A model generated the notes under the pieces. That model saw only the letters and a list, made by a program, of their open reading frames with translations. It did no database searches and was not told the origin of the DNA. Shown here in pieces: positions 17,619 through 26,882 of a stretch of DNA of 62,092 bases (its first letter is position 1; each line of letters begins with the position of its first letter). The position numbers and the translations under genes are program-made. Location: positions 1-62,092 of the forward strand of contig CAJXRQ010000020.1 of NCBI GenBank assembly GCA_913060505.1, given 5' to 3'. This DNA comes from an uncultured Desulfovibrio sp. GTDB taxonomy: Bacteria > Desulfobacterota > Desulfovibrionia > Desulfovibrionales > Desulfovibrionaceae.

Positions 17619-18994
17619 TTTGCCTTGCCCAGCAGTCCGTATTTTTTAAGTTTGTATTGCAAATTACTTTTGGAGAGTCCCAGCATCTCCGCAGCCTTGA
17701 CCTGCACGAACTCCGCACGCACCAACGCACGGCGAACCAGTGCGCCTTCGATCTTGTCCATGGTGTCCGCAAGGTTCAGGCGCGCTGGCAACAGGTCCAC
17801 AGCACTCTTGAACTGGGATTCTTCATCCTTGATTTCCGGGGGAAGGTCGCCGGTGTCAATGGTCTCGCTCTGCCCGAGCACGGTGCAGCGTTCAATGACG
17901 TTCTCCAACTGGCGCACGTTGCCCGGCCATTCATAGGCACTGAGATAATCCATGGCCGCAGCCGTGAATCCCGAAAAATTCTTTTCGTTTTCCTTGGAAT
18001 ATTTTTCCAGAAAATGATCCGCCAAAAAAGGAATGTCTTCCCGGCGTTCGCGCAGGGGGGGCAGGAAAATGGAAACCACGTTGAGCCGGTAAAACAGATC
18101 TTCGCGGAAATCGCCCTTGGTCACGGCTTCCTGCAAATTCTTGTTGGTAGCCGCCACGATGCGGATATCCACGTCGATGGTTTCCGTACCGCCCACGCGC
18201 TCAATCTGGTGTTCCTGCAGCACGCGCAGCAATTTGACCTGCAATTCCGGGGTCAACTCCCCGATCTCATCCAGAAACAGGGTGCCCTTGCTGGCCTGTT
18301 CGAAACGCCCCTTGCGCAGGGCCGTGGCGCCGGTAAAGCTGCCTTTTTCATGGCCGAACAACTCGGATTCCAGCACGCCGGGGTTGAGGGCCATGCAGTT
18401 TACGGAAACGAACGGCATATCCTTGCGCGGCGAGTTATCGTGGATGGCACGGGCAATGAGTTCCTTACCCGTACCGGATTCACCCATGATCAACACGGTG
18501 GATTTGCTGGGCGCGGCACGGTTGACCATTTCCAGCACTTCGCGCATGCCCTTGCCGCGGGCAATGATGTTGCCGGAACCGAATTTCTCCTGCAATTGAC
18601 GGCGCAGACGCAGGTTGTCCTGCTGCGTTTCCGCATAGCTGACCGCCTTGGACAGGGATAGAAGCAACTCCTCGTTGGCGAACGGTTTGGTGATGTAGTC
18701 AAACGCGCCGATGCGCATGGCTTCCACGGCCGATTCCACGGAACCGAACGCGGTCATGATCAGCACGGGGATGTGCGGATACTGTTTTTTTACGTGCTCC
18801 AAAACGTCGCTGCCCGTCAGTTTGGGCATCTTCATATCCGTGAGGATCACGTCCACCTCGGAGTCTTCGAGGTAGGCCATCCCCATCTCCGGGTCGGAAA
18901 GGGCTGTTACGTCATATCCTTCTTCTTCCAGAATGCTTTCCAGAATCAGCAGGTAGTTTTTTTCATCATCAAGAACCAATATATTGGCTGGCAT
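17615..18994 (-). CDS. Sigma-54-dependent response regulator, NtrC family
   Basis: 459 residues with the three NtrC parts. Receiver (~1-120): acidic pair in VLDDEK, phospho-acceptor Asp in VDVILTDMKMP, Lys in ITKPF. AAA+ activator (~143-370): Walker A GESGTGKE, sigma-54 contact loop GSFTGA (GAFTGA variant), Walker B LFLDEIGEL. A Fis-type helix-turn-helix closes it (VQVKAAEMLGLSKSNLQYKL). It would open sigma-54 promoters when phosphorylated. No kinase gene is adjacent; the orphan kinases at 956-2899 and 21613-23445 lie elsewhere in the window. GGAGG precedes the ATG. Possible targets include the promoter at 321, but that is unproven. Confidence 0.95.
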   Translation of the reverse strand: MPANILVLDDEKNYLLILESILEEEGYDVTALSDPEMGMAYLEDSEVDVILTDMKMPKLTGSDVLEHVKKQYPHIPVLIMTAFGSVESAVEAMRIGAFDYITKPFANEELLLSLSKAVSYAETQQDNLRLRRQLQEKFGSGNIIARGKGMREVLEMVNRAAPSKSTVLIMGESGTGKELIARAIHDNSPRKDMPFVSVNCMALNPGVLESELFGHEKGSFTGATALRKGRFEQASKGTLFLDEIGELTPELQVKLLRVLQEHQIERVGGTETIDVDIRIVAATNKNLQEAVTKGDFREDLFYRLNVVSIFLPPLRERREDIPFLADHFLEKYSKENEKNFSGFTAAAMDYLSAYEWPGNVRQLENVIERCTVLGQSETIDTGDLPPEIKDEESQFKSAVDLLPARLNLADTMDKIEGALVRRALVRAEFVQVKAAEMLGLSKSNLQYKLKKYGLLGKAK

Positions 18995-19037
18995 TGCGGC
19001 CTCCGGGCGGGTGCAAAGTCTTTTTGTTTTCGATGGC

Positions 19038-19056
19038 TCGGGCTTGTATAGCCCGA
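19038..19056 (-). other. Short hairpin between radA and the NtrC-type gene
   Basis: TCGGGCT / AGCCCGA pair over a five-base loop. No U-run follows on the minus strand, so read-through from radA is likely. Confidence 0.3.
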
Positions 19057-19069
19057 TGCGCCCCGCTCA

Positions 19070-20389
19070 TCAACCCGCCTTGCCGAACAGCCGCTGTTGC
19101 AGGTCCGCCAGGGTATGGCACACGTCAGGATGCACCGGATCATAGCCCAGCCGGTCCGCCTGTTTCAGGCGCGTTTCATGCGCGCTGACTGCCCGAACCT
19201 GCCCGTTCAGGTCGATCTCGCCCCAGAAAACGGAGGATTCCGGCAGGGGGCTGTCGAACAATGAAGACAGGATGGATGCGGCGATGGACATGTCCAGCCC
19301 CGGGTCGCGGGTGGCGAGGCCGCCGCTGATCTTTGTATAGATGTCGTAGTTGCTCAGGTTCAGGCGCAGACGTTTTTCCAGCACGGCCAGCAGCAGGTGC
19401 AGCCGGTTGGTATCCAGCCCGAGGGCCGTGCGTCGGGGAATGTTCAGGTAGCTCTTGCTGACCAGCGCCTGCACTTCCACCACGAACGGCCGCTGCCCGT
19501 CCACGGCCATGGCCACCGCAGTACCGGAAAGACCGGCGTCACGCGTTCCAAGAAAAAACGTTGACGGATCTTCCACCACCTCCAGCCCGGAATCACGCAT
19601 GGTGAAAACCACCAGTTCGTCACTGGGGCCAAAACGGTTCTTGAGCACCCGCAACACACGGGAAAAATGTTTCCGGTCCCCTTCCAGATACAGCACGGTG
19701 TCCACCATGTGTTCCAGCAGCTTGGGACCGGCGATCTGGCCGTCCTTGGTCACGTGCCCCACCAGAATCAGGCTGGTGCCGCATTTCTTGGTGCGCTCCA
19801 CCAAATCCTGCGCCACGGCCTTGACCTGGCTCACGCTGCCGGGAATGCCCTCTGCATTGGGCGAAGCCAACGTTTGCACGGAATCAACAATAAGCAATGC
19901 AGGCGGATCATTCTCAAGGATATGCAACACATCCTCCACCCGGTTGGTAGCCAAGGCTGGCAATCCGGGACCGAGCAGACCGAGGCGCTCGGCGCGGGTG
20001 CGCAGCTGCGGCAGGGATTCCTCGCCGGACACATAGACGGAACTGCCTCCCAGCGAAGCCTGTTTTCCCGCCAGTTGCAACAGCAACGTGGACTTGCCGA
20101 TGCCCGGCTCTCCTCCCAGCAGAATGGCCGCGCCCGGAACCAGTCCATTGCCGAGCACCGTATCCAGCGCGTCAATGCCCGTAGGACGCGCCCGATGATT
20201 TTCGGGCTGCAATTCCTCAAGCGGCGTGACCGCGGAAACGGCTTCCGGCCGGGATCTGCTTCGCGATGATTTCTTATCCACAGTGAGTGGAACCAGCGTG
20301 TTCCACTCCTTGCATTTGGGGCACTGGCCTTGCCACATGGGGGACTGTGCCCCGCATTCGTTGCATTGGTAAATCTGTTTGGTCTTCAT
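19070..20389 (-). CDS. radA: DNA repair protein RadA (Sms)
   Basis: 439 residues, complete. An N-terminal C4 zinc finger (CNECG then CPKCKEW), a RecA-like ATPase with Walker A GGEPGIGKSTLL, the RadA-specific KNRFGPSDE motif (~250) and a C-terminal Lon-like domain (GGLATRDPGLDMSIAASILSS). RadA is a ring helicase that helps branch migration during recombination. ATG 20389 is used rather than the GTG two codons earlier. It is 75 nt upstream of the NtrC-type gene on the same strand, so the four genes from radA to the helicase may be one operon with two DNA-repair proteins at its ends. Confidence 0.96.
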   Translation of the reverse strand: MKTKQIYQCNECGAQSPMWQGQCPKCKEWNTLVPLTVDKKSSRSRSRPEAVSAVTPLEELQPENHRARPTGIDALDTVLGNGLVPGAAILLGGEPGIGKSTLLLQLAGKQASLGGSSVYVSGEESLPQLRTRAERLGLLGPGLPALATNRVEDVLHILENDPPALLIVDSVQTLASPNAEGIPGSVSQVKAVAQDLVERTKKCGTSLILVGHVTKDGQIAGPKLLEHMVDTVLYLEGDRKHFSRVLRVLKNRFGPSDELVVFTMRDSGLEVVEDPSTFFLGTRDAGLSGTAVAMAVDGQRPFVVEVQALVSKSYLNIPRRTALGLDTNRLHLLLAVLEKRLRLNLSNYDIYTKISGGLATRDPGLDMSIAASILSSLFDSPLPESSVFWGEIDLNGQVRAVSAHETRLKQADRLGYDPVHPDVCHTLADLQQRLFGKAG

Positions 20390-20781
20390 GGTCACGGGTA
20401 TGTTTGGCCGCCGGGCGGTCGTTGCGGTTCAGGAAAAAGGAAACAGAACACAAATATGCCAGACTTTATCTGCGGGGTCGAGGAAAGGAAGGGATGCTGT
20501 GCGAGATAGGTTCATATGATGTTACTGTTCGCTTATCCTGCGGTTGCGCTGGCGCGCAATACTCATATTGTTTTTGGTCTGCTGAGAACCAGTTAAGGAA
20601 GGGAAGAAAGGGAGAGGGCGAGGACTTCACAGGCTGTGACGGGATGCTTGCAGCTTTTTTGCTTATTTTTTTCTGCTTTGACAAAAAAAGTAAGTCGGCC
20701 CAATGGGTCGAAACCTGTTTGAAATGTATTATGGCGAGGCAAAACCACGTGTCGACGCACTCTTAAATAAAAACAATTGAA
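20390..20781. other. 392-bp intergenic region, AT-rich mirror hairpin, no supported gene
   Basis: Between radA and the phosphoesterase. An open frame of ~88 codons from 20496 (plus) has no recognisable domain and odd composition. Bases 20660-20695 hold an imperfect hairpin of T-rich and A-rich arms (GCTTATTTTTTTC ... AAAAAAAGTAAG), followed by GGCCCAATGGGTC, itself nearly palindromic. I take the region for a non-coding spacer or a dispersed repeat unit. Confidence 0.45.
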
Positions 20782-21513
20782 TCATCCCAACCGCTTCCCA
20801 TATACAGCAGGAAACCCGAGATCCCGCAATCGCTCCACGGTCCGGGCAATATCATATTCCACCCGCTGTACGCGCACCCGGTTCGCTTCCGGCTCCCATA
20901 TCAAATATTTGGCCCGGGGATCGCCATCCCGCGGCTGGCCTACGGCTCCGGCATTGACGATCACGCGCTGCTTCTGCTTGAGCGAAAAGGAATCAGCAAG
21001 CGGCTCACGGAGCACGCCGCCGTCTTGCTGTACATAAACGCCCAGCTCATGGGTATGCCCCACAAAACACCATTGCTCCGCATACGAGGCAAAAACTTCG
21101 TCAAAATCGATATCCCGTTTGTAGATATACCTGCGCACGCTGTCCGGTGGGCAGCCATGGACGAAACGGGCATCATGACGAACCAGACTGTGTGGCCGGG
21201 AGGTAAGCCAATTGATGACGTCATCGGAAAGCATAGAACGGGTCTTGAGCAGCATGTCCCGCGCCTGCGGGTTGAACCACGACAGGAATTGATACCCCAG
21301 CAGGAACTGATCGTGGTTGCCCATGACCGTGTCCATGTCGCGCTCCATGAGCAACCGCGCACAGGCTTCCGGGTCCGGGCCGTAGCCGATTACGTCTCCG
21401 AGGCAAATCGCCTGATCGACATTCGCAGCGTCCATGTGCGCCAACACGGCTTCCAGCGCGGCCAAATTGCCGTGAATGTCCGAGAGGACCGCCATGGTAA
21501 AAGATTTGTTCAT
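20782..21513 (-). CDS. Calcineurin-like metallophosphoesterase (YfcE/MJ0936 type)
   Basis: 243 residues. The metal-binding motifs of the family are complete: SDIHGN, GDVIGYGP, GNHD (VMGNHDQ), VHG (FVHGCPP) and GHTH (FVGHTHE). It is a small cytoplasmic phosphodiesterase or phosphatase; substrates of such proteins include cyclic dinucleotides and nucleoside phosphates. The start at 21513 (MNKSFTMAVLSD) follows AAGAG; an open frame to 21720 is a read-through with no protein sense. Divergent to the MASE3 kinase with 99 bp between starts. Confidence 0.9.
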   Translation of the reverse strand: MNKSFTMAVLSDIHGNLAALEAVLAHMDAANVDQAICLGDVIGYGPDPEACARLLMERDMDTVMGNHDQFLLGYQFLSWFNPQARDMLLKTRSMLSDDVINWLTSRPHSLVRHDARFVHGCPPDSVRRYIYKRDIDFDEVFASYAEQWCFVGHTHELGVYVQQDGGVLREPLADSFSLKQKQRVIVNAGAVGQPRDGDPRAKYLIWEPEANRVRVQRVEYDIARTVERLRDLGFPAVYGKRLG

Positions 21514-21612
21514 CATTCTCTTAGTATACTCCCAAGACGCACCGGGCAAGGGGCATGCATTGCCGGAGACGCGCAAGTTTGGTATTCCCTCCGGGTCGAA
21601 TACAGAGAGCGC

Positions 21613-23445
21613 ATGATGATCAAACGAGCCTTGTTCACAGCCCTGTGCGGCCTTGCCATTCTCGGCGTCCTTTTCGTGATGAGCCGCAGCAACTACCTCT
21701 TTTTCCATTGTCTTGCACAAACCATCAGCATTGCAGTGGCCTGGGCGGTTTTTGTGGTCTCATGGAACTCCAGGCGCGTGGTCCAGAACAACTATATGCT
21801 GCTTCTGGGCATTGGCTTTCTTTTCTGCAGCGGCCTTGATTTCCTGCACACACTCTCTTTTCCGGGCATGAATGTTTTCCCGGACCATGGGCCGAACCTG
21901 AGTAGTTGTCTCTGGCTGGGAGCACGATTCATCCAAACCGGCGCCCTGCTCATAGCCCCGGTTTTCGTACGCCGCGACCTCAACGCCTACGCCGCCTTTG
22001 TCGGTTTCGCATTGGTTACGACAGTTCTTGGCGGAGCCATTTTCTCCGGCATGTTCCCAGCCTGTTGGATAAACGGCGCAGGACCGACGCTTTTCAAAGT
22101 CTCCAGCGAATACGCCATTGCCGTAGGTATGCTGGCGGCAGCCATCAAACTCTATCAGGAACGCGACCAGTTCAGTATGCCGGTTCTGCACATGCTCATG
22201 GCTTACATCCTGTTCACCGCCTTGCAGGAAGTTTGCTTTGCGCCGGGCGGAGCTGCCGGCGATCCCTACATGCTCGCCGGGCACCTGCTCAAAATCACGG
22301 CGGTCTACTGCCTGTATCAGGCCATGATCGTCACCGGCATAGCCCGGCCGCAGGAAGTCCTGTACTGGCGCCTCAAACAGAGCGAGGAAGCACTCCGCAA
22401 AAGCCGTGAACGTTTCAAAACCGTGGCGGATTTCACCTTTGACTGGGAATTCTGGCTGGACGAAAACGGACAATGCGTCTGGGTTTCCCCTTCCGCAAAA
22501 CGCGTAACCGGATATGATGCCGAGGATTTTTACAAGGATCCTTCCCTGTTCACCAAGATCATGCACCCGGATGACCGGGAGATGCCGCTGGCCTGCACTC
22601 CCGAAGGAAACGGCGAAGAACCGCCCTGTTCTCGCGATTTCCGTATCATCCGCAAAGACGGCTCCATTTGCTGGATCGGCCATGTGTGCCAACCCGTTTA
22701 CGACTCCGCCGGCAAATGGCGTGGACGGCGCGGCAGCAACCGGGATATTACCGAGGTCTGCAAGGCCGAAGCGCTGCGCAAGGACGTGGAGCGCATTGCA
22801 CGCCACGACCTCAAATCGCCCCTGAGCGGTATCATCAGCGCAGTGGGACTGTTGCGGAATACAGGCACCATCCCGAAACAGGAATGTCAGCTCTTGCGGG
22901 AGATGGAAAACGAAGCACGCAACACGTTGAGCATGGTAGATATGTCCCTGACGCTGCTCAAAATCGAAGAAAACTGCTATGAGCCGGACTCCGGTCCGCA
23001 GGATGCGGTCAAGATAATCCGCTCGGTAATCAACGACTTGTCGCCGGTCATGCAAGCCAAGAAGATTCGGGCCGATGTCGAAGTGGCCCCGGAATCCGAC
23101 GACACCATCTTCATGGGTGAGGAACTGCTCAGCCGATCCCTCATGGCAAACCTGATCAAGAATGCCGTGGAAGCAAGCCCGGAAAACGAATCCATTCTCA
23201 TCCGCATAGCCGGTCCCTTATCCACGTGTTCCATCACCATCACCAACCTTGGTGAGGTCGCCGCCTCCATGCGCGAACGTTTTTTTCACAAATATGCCAC
23301 GCACGGAAAGCGCAAGGGCATGGGGCTTGGAACCTATTCGGCACGGCTGCTGGCCCGGGTACAGCATGGTGATGTCGTACTCAACGCATCCGAACCGGGC
23401 CGCACAACCGTAGTTGTGACCCTGCCGCGCCACTGCCCGGCCTGA
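21613..23445 (+). CDS. MASE3-PAS sensor histidine kinase
   Basis: 610 residues. The first ~230 residues form a MASE3 domain of seven or eight helices ([19 protein letters not shown] and GMNVFPD are typical). A PAS/PAC domain (~265-385) and a kinase core follow, with the H-box HDLKSPLSG at ~400, N box [13 protein letters not shown] and a G2 box [14 protein letters not shown]. The short spacing suggests a compact dimerization helix pair. Start 21613 follows AGAGAG; a second ATG follows directly. The open frame continues far upstream, opposite the phosphoesterase gene, and is judged non-coding. Orphan kinase; the membrane domain probably senses a small or hydrophobic signal. Confidence 0.9.
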   Translation: MMIKRALFTALCGLAILGVLFVMSRSNYLFFHCLAQTISIAVAWAVFVVSWNSRRVVQNNYMLLLGIGFLFCSGLDFLHTLSFPGMNVFPDHGPNLSSCLWLGARFIQTGALLIAPVFVRRDLNAYAAFVGFALVTTVLGGAIFSGMFPACWINGAGPTLFKVSSEYAIAVGMLAAAIKLYQERDQFSMPVLHMLMAYILFTALQEVCFAPGGAAGDPYMLAGHLLKITAVYCLYQAMIVTGIARPQEVLYWRLKQSEEALRKSRERFKTVADFTFDWEFWLDENGQCVWVSPSAKRVTGYDAEDFYKDPSLFTKIMHPDDREMPLACTPEGNGEEPPCSRDFRIIRKDGSICWIGHVCQPVYDSAGKWRGRRGSNRDITEVCKAEALRKDVERIARHDLKSPLSGIISAVGLLRNTGTIPKQECQLLREMENEARNTLSMVDMSLTLLKIEENCYEPDSGPQDAVKIIRSVINDLSPVMQAKKIRADVEVAPESDDTIFMGEELLSRSLMANLIKNAVEASPENESILIRIAGPLSTCSITITNLGEVAASMRERFFHKYATHGKRKGMGLGTYSARLLARVQHGDVVLNASEPGRTTVVVTLPRHCPA

Positions 23446-23479
23446 TACAAACCGGACAGGGCCACGGCGGTCTTTCCGG

Positions 23480-25756
23480 TTACCCCAAAATCTCGCGGGC
23501 TCTGGCCGCAGCTTCCACCATATTGGCCAACGCCTCCACGGTTTCCGGCCAGCCACGAGTCTTTAATCCGCAATCAGGATTGACCCACAAACGGTCTGCG
23601 GGAAGCACCCCGGAAGCCCGTTTGAGCAAATCGACCATCTCCTGAACCGGCGGAACACGGGGGCTGTGAATGTCATAGACACCCGGACCGACTTCGGCCG
23701 GATAATGGAAACTGCCGAACGCCTCCAGCAGTTCCATATTGCTGCGGCTGGCTTCAATGCTGATCACATCCGCATCCATGGCCGCTATCCATTCGATAAT
23801 GTCGTTGAATTCGGCGTAGCACATATGCGTATGGATCTGGGTGTTGTCCCGAACACCGGACGATGACAGCCGAAAGCATTCTACGGCCCAGTCCAGATAT
23901 TCCTTCCAGTCGTCCCGGCGCAAGGGCAATCCCTCGCGCAAGGCGGGTTCGTCGATCTGAATCACGGCAACACCGTCCGCCTCAAGATCCACCACCTCGT
24001 CACGCACGGCCAACGCAATCTGACGGCAGGTTTCGGAACGGGGCTGGTCGTCACGCACAAAGCTCCACTGCAAAATGGTCACCGGCCCGGTAAGCATGCC
24101 CTTGACGGGTTTTTCCGTCAGGCTTCGGGCATACCGAATCCATTCCACGGTCATGGGTCCGGGACGGGAAACATCACCGAAAATGACTGGCGGTTTTACG
24201 CAACGGGAGCCGTAACTTTGTACCCACCCATTGGCCGTAAAGCAAAAGCCATCCAGCTGTTCGCCAAAGTATTCCACCATGTCGTTACGCTCGGCTTCGC
24301 CATGCACCAGCACGTCCAACCCGAGCTGTTCCTGCTCTTCAATGCATTCGGCAATGAATCCCTGCATGGCCTGCGTATAGGAAGGTTTGTCCAGCTCCCC
24401 CTTTCTGAAGGCCAGACGGGTACGACGGATTTCAGGCGTCTGGGGGAATGAACCTATGGTCGTGGTAGGCAAAAGCGGCAGTCCCAAACGCTCCCGCTGG
24501 GAGACAATGCGTTTTTCATACGGACTCACGCGCCGGGCCATGGAATCGGTCACGGCCTCCATACGCTTGCTCACATCGACATCGGAGGTCAACGGACTGG
24601 AACGTCGGGCATCCCATGCCGCCCGGTTGGCGGCAAGTTTGTCCTGAACATCCTGCCCCAGGGCAGCCTTGCGCAGGATGTCCAATTCCGCGCACTTTTG
24701 CACGGCAAAGGCCATCCACTCCCGCACACGCGGATCAAGACCGGTTTCCACGTCCAAATCCACAGGCGTATGCAACAGGGAACAGGAAGGAGCCAGCATG
24801 ACGCGGTCCGCGCCGAGAAGAAGCACGGCGTGATCCACCAGTTTCAATGCCGCCTCCATATCCACTTTCCAGACATTGCGGCCGTCCACAAGCCCAAGAG
24901 AAAGAGCCATGCCGTCAGGCAGTTTTGTTGCAAACGTGTCCAACTGGCCGGGAGCGCGCACAAGGTCAATGTGCACTCCGCCCACGGGCAAAGAAAGCAA
25001 CGTATCCGCATGATGATCCACGCTACCGAAATAGGTGGCCACCAGAATCCCGGCAGATCCGGCGGCCTTGGCAAGCCGCTCATACACGGGCCGGAAACGG
25101 TCCAGCACGGCAGCATCCAGATCCAGCGCCAGCACAGGCTCATCCAGCTGAATCCATGAGCACTGCGTCCCCAACCGGCTCAACACTTTTTCATAGACTT
25201 CAACGACCGCGTTCAAATGAGTCCAACGGTCAAAGCCCGGAGTCACGGACTTGCCCAGCCCCAAAAAAGTAAACGGACCGGGCAGGACGGGCTTCGGCGC
25301 ATATCCGGCCGCCAGCGCTTCGTCCACCTCGCGGAAAATTTTGTCCGAAGACAGGGCAAAGGTCTGTCCTTCAAAAAATTCGGGGACAATATAGTGGTAA
25401 TTGGTATCGAACCACTTGGTCATTTCCATGGCGGTAACACCACCACGACCGGCATCTCCGCGCGCCATGCGAAAATATGTGCTGTCGTCCACTTTTTCAC
25501 TGCGCCATTCGTAACGGGCCGGAACCGCTCCAAGCAACGCCACGGTATCCAGCATGTGGTCATAGTGGGAAAAATCGCCAACGGGCAACAGGTCAACCCC
25601 CTGCTCAAACTGGATTTTCCAGTGCCGTGTCCGCAATTGTCGGGCCTGCTCATGAAGTTCCTGTCCGTTTTTTTCGCCTTTCCAATACGCCTCGGTAATT
25701 TTCTTGAGTTCCCGGTCAATGCCCATGCGCGGGAAACCCAATGTATGCGTCAGCAT
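23480..25756 (-). CDS. metE: Cobalamin-independent methionine synthase
   Basis: 758 residues, full length. The N-terminal and C-terminal beta barrels are both present. Zinc ligands lie in HTHMCYAEF and [13 protein letters not shown]; family motifs include LGFPRMG at the start and [10 protein letters not shown]. It transfers a methyl group from methyl-tetrahydropteroyl-triglutamate to homocysteine without B12. AGGAGG sits five bases before the ATG. It lies 92 nt downstream of metF on the same strand, forming a metF-metE pair. No cobalamin riboswitch precedes it, which is unusual for metE in some proteobacteria; control appears to lie at the metF promoter. Confidence 0.97.
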   Translation of the reverse strand: MLTHTLGFPRMGIDRELKKITEAYWKGEKNGQELHEQARQLRTRHWKIQFEQGVDLLPVGDFSHYDHMLDTVALLGAVPARYEWRSEKVDDSTYFRMARGDAGRGGVTAMEMTKWFDTNYHYIVPEFFEGQTFALSSDKIFREVDEALAAGYAPKPVLPGPFTFLGLGKSVTPGFDRWTHLNAVVEVYEKVLSRLGTQCSWIQLDEPVLALDLDAAVLDRFRPVYERLAKAAGSAGILVATYFGSVDHHADTLLSLPVGGVHIDLVRAPGQLDTFATKLPDGMALSLGLVDGRNVWKVDMEAALKLVDHAVLLLGADRVMLAPSCSLLHTPVDLDVETGLDPRVREWMAFAVQKCAELDILRKAALGQDVQDKLAANRAAWDARRSSPLTSDVDVSKRMEAVTDSMARRVSPYEKRIVSQRERLGLPLLPTTTIGSFPQTPEIRRTRLAFRKGELDKPSYTQAMQGFIAECIEEQEQLGLDVLVHGEAERNDMVEYFGEQLDGFCFTANGWVQSYGSRCVKPPVIFGDVSRPGPMTVEWIRYARSLTEKPVKGMLTGPVTILQWSFVRDDQPRSETCRQIALAVRDEVVDLEADGVAVIQIDEPALREGLPLRRDDWKEYLDWAVECFRLSSSGVRDNTQIHTHMCYAEFNDIIEWIAAMDADVISIEASRSNMELLEAFGSFHYPAEVGPGVYDIHSPRVPPVQEMVDLLKRASGVLPADRLWVNPDCGLKTRGWPETVEALANMVEAAARAREILG

Positions 25757-25848
25757 TTCAGCCTCCTGTGTTGCTGCGGGCAGACCCGCAAAAAAGTATT
25801 CAATAATTTTCCATTGCCACCGTACCAAAAAATCGCCTGCACTCCGAC

Positions 25849-26721
25849 TCAATTCGGCATAAGCCCGGCACGTTCCACCACATCAAGGCACAACCCCGCG
25901 CGATTAAAGGGATACAAATGCACACCCGGCGCTCCGGCATCCACCAGTCCCCGAACCTGCGTGGCGGCATAGTCCGCGCCCACTTCACGCACGGCCTGTT
26001 CCCCGCCCTTGGCATGCGCAGTTTCCAATGCGGCCAGCAATTTACCGGGAATGGGCGTGCTGCACAGACTCATGAGGCGGCGGACCTGTCCGAGACTGCG
26101 GATGGGGAGCACGCTGGGAATGACCAGCTTGGTGCACCCTTTGGCCGCCAATCGTTCCACCATGTCGAAATACTTTCGGTTGTCGAAGAACAGTTGGGTC
26201 ACCGCAAAATCCGCTCCCGCCTCGAATTTGAGACGCAGATACTCAATATCCTGATCGACGCTTGAGGATTCGGGATGTGTATCCGGGTATGCTGCCACCC
26301 CCACACACAGACTTTCATCTGCCTCATGAACACGCTGCACCAGATCGGACGCATGGCGCAGTCCCTCCGGCGCCGAAGCCATTCCGTCCGGAAAATCACC
26401 GCGCACTGCCAGCACGTTGCGAATCCCACAGGAACGCATTTCCCGGACCTGTGCGGCAATGGACGAAGGATCGTTTCGCACACAGGTCATATGCGGCATG
26501 ACCGTCAGCCCCTGCTTCTCGCACAAGTCCTGTGCGGTCTGGAGCGTTCCGGTAGCGCCATCGCCCCCCGCGCCACTCGTCACGGCTGCGAAGAGTGGTT
26601 TGAGTCGTGACAAACGTTGCACGGTATCCAGAAAAACCGGCATGGCTTCTTCATTCCTGGGAGGAAAAAATTCCAAGGAAATAAACGGTTCACCATTGCC
26701 AACCAGGTCGGGAATCAACAT
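25849..26721 (-). CDS. metF: 5,10-methylenetetrahydrofolate reductase
   Basis: 290 residues, typical TIM-barrel MetF with FAD. Motifs: SLEFFPPRNEE at the N-terminus, VTSGAGGDGATGTLQ, VLAVRGDFP and FAVTQLFFDN. It makes 5-methyl-THF, the methyl source for methionine synthase. AGAGAAG precedes the ATG. It is the first gene of a metF-metE unit, with a promoter and palindromic operator directly upstream (26752-26807). Confidence 0.96.
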   Translation of the reverse strand: MLIPDLVGNGEPFISLEFFPPRNEEAMPVFLDTVQRLSRLKPLFAAVTSGAGGDGATGTLQTAQDLCEKQGLTVMPHMTCVRNDPSSIAAQVREMRSCGIRNVLAVRGDFPDGMASAPEGLRHASDLVQRVHEADESLCVGVAAYPDTHPESSSVDQDIEYLRLKFEAGADFAVTQLFFDNRKYFDMVERLAAKGCTKLVIPSVLPIRSLGQVRRLMSLCSTPIPGKLLAALETAHAKGGEQAVREVGADYAATQVRGLVDAGAPGVHLYPFNRAGLCLDVVERAGLMPN

Positions 26722-26751
26722 TGTTCTTCTCTCTCCACTTTATATTCATAA

Positions 26752-26807
26752 ATCAAGATATCCGTATATCGAGATTGATTGATATAAAGAAAAAAAAACA
26801 AGGTCAA
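26752..26807 (-). promoter_or_regulatory. metFE promoter with overlapping 24-bp palindromic operator
   Basis: On the minus strand TTGACC (26807-26802) and TATCAA (26784-26779) are 17 bases apart. An imperfect palindrome, ATCAAGATAT-CCGT-ATATCGAGAT (8 of 10 pairs match), covers 26752-26775, just where transcription should begin, 31 bp before metF. This arrangement fits repression. An ArsR-family methionine regulator such as SahR is the likely type (inference from gene target and operator shape); no such gene is in the window. Confidence 0.65.
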
Positions 26808-26817
26808 GCTGTAAACG

Positions 26818-26849
26818 CAAAAAGGCCGGTCACCTTGAGGGGACCGGCC
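26818..26849 (-). terminator. Intrinsic terminator of the MFS gene
   Basis: GGCCGGTC and GACCGGCC form an eight-bp stem; on the minus strand TTTTT follows at once. Confidence 0.85.
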
Positions 26850-26882
26850 ATACATAAAGCTCTGTTGTTACCGATTCCGAAT

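Noticed and set aside
20496..20766. Small plus-strand frame starting MLCEIGSYDV in the spacer before radA
   Set aside because: No domain, odd residue mix and overlap with the AT-rich hairpin.
21025..21612. Upstream in-frame extension of the MASE3 kinase, 196 codons
   Set aside because: It lies opposite the phosphoesterase gene, has no ribosome site and no family match; the MASE3 domain starts at 21613.
23446..23479. Hairpin AACCGGA / TCCGGTT as terminator between the MASE3 kinase and metE
   Set aside because: Only seven base pairs with a long loop and no T-run on either strand.
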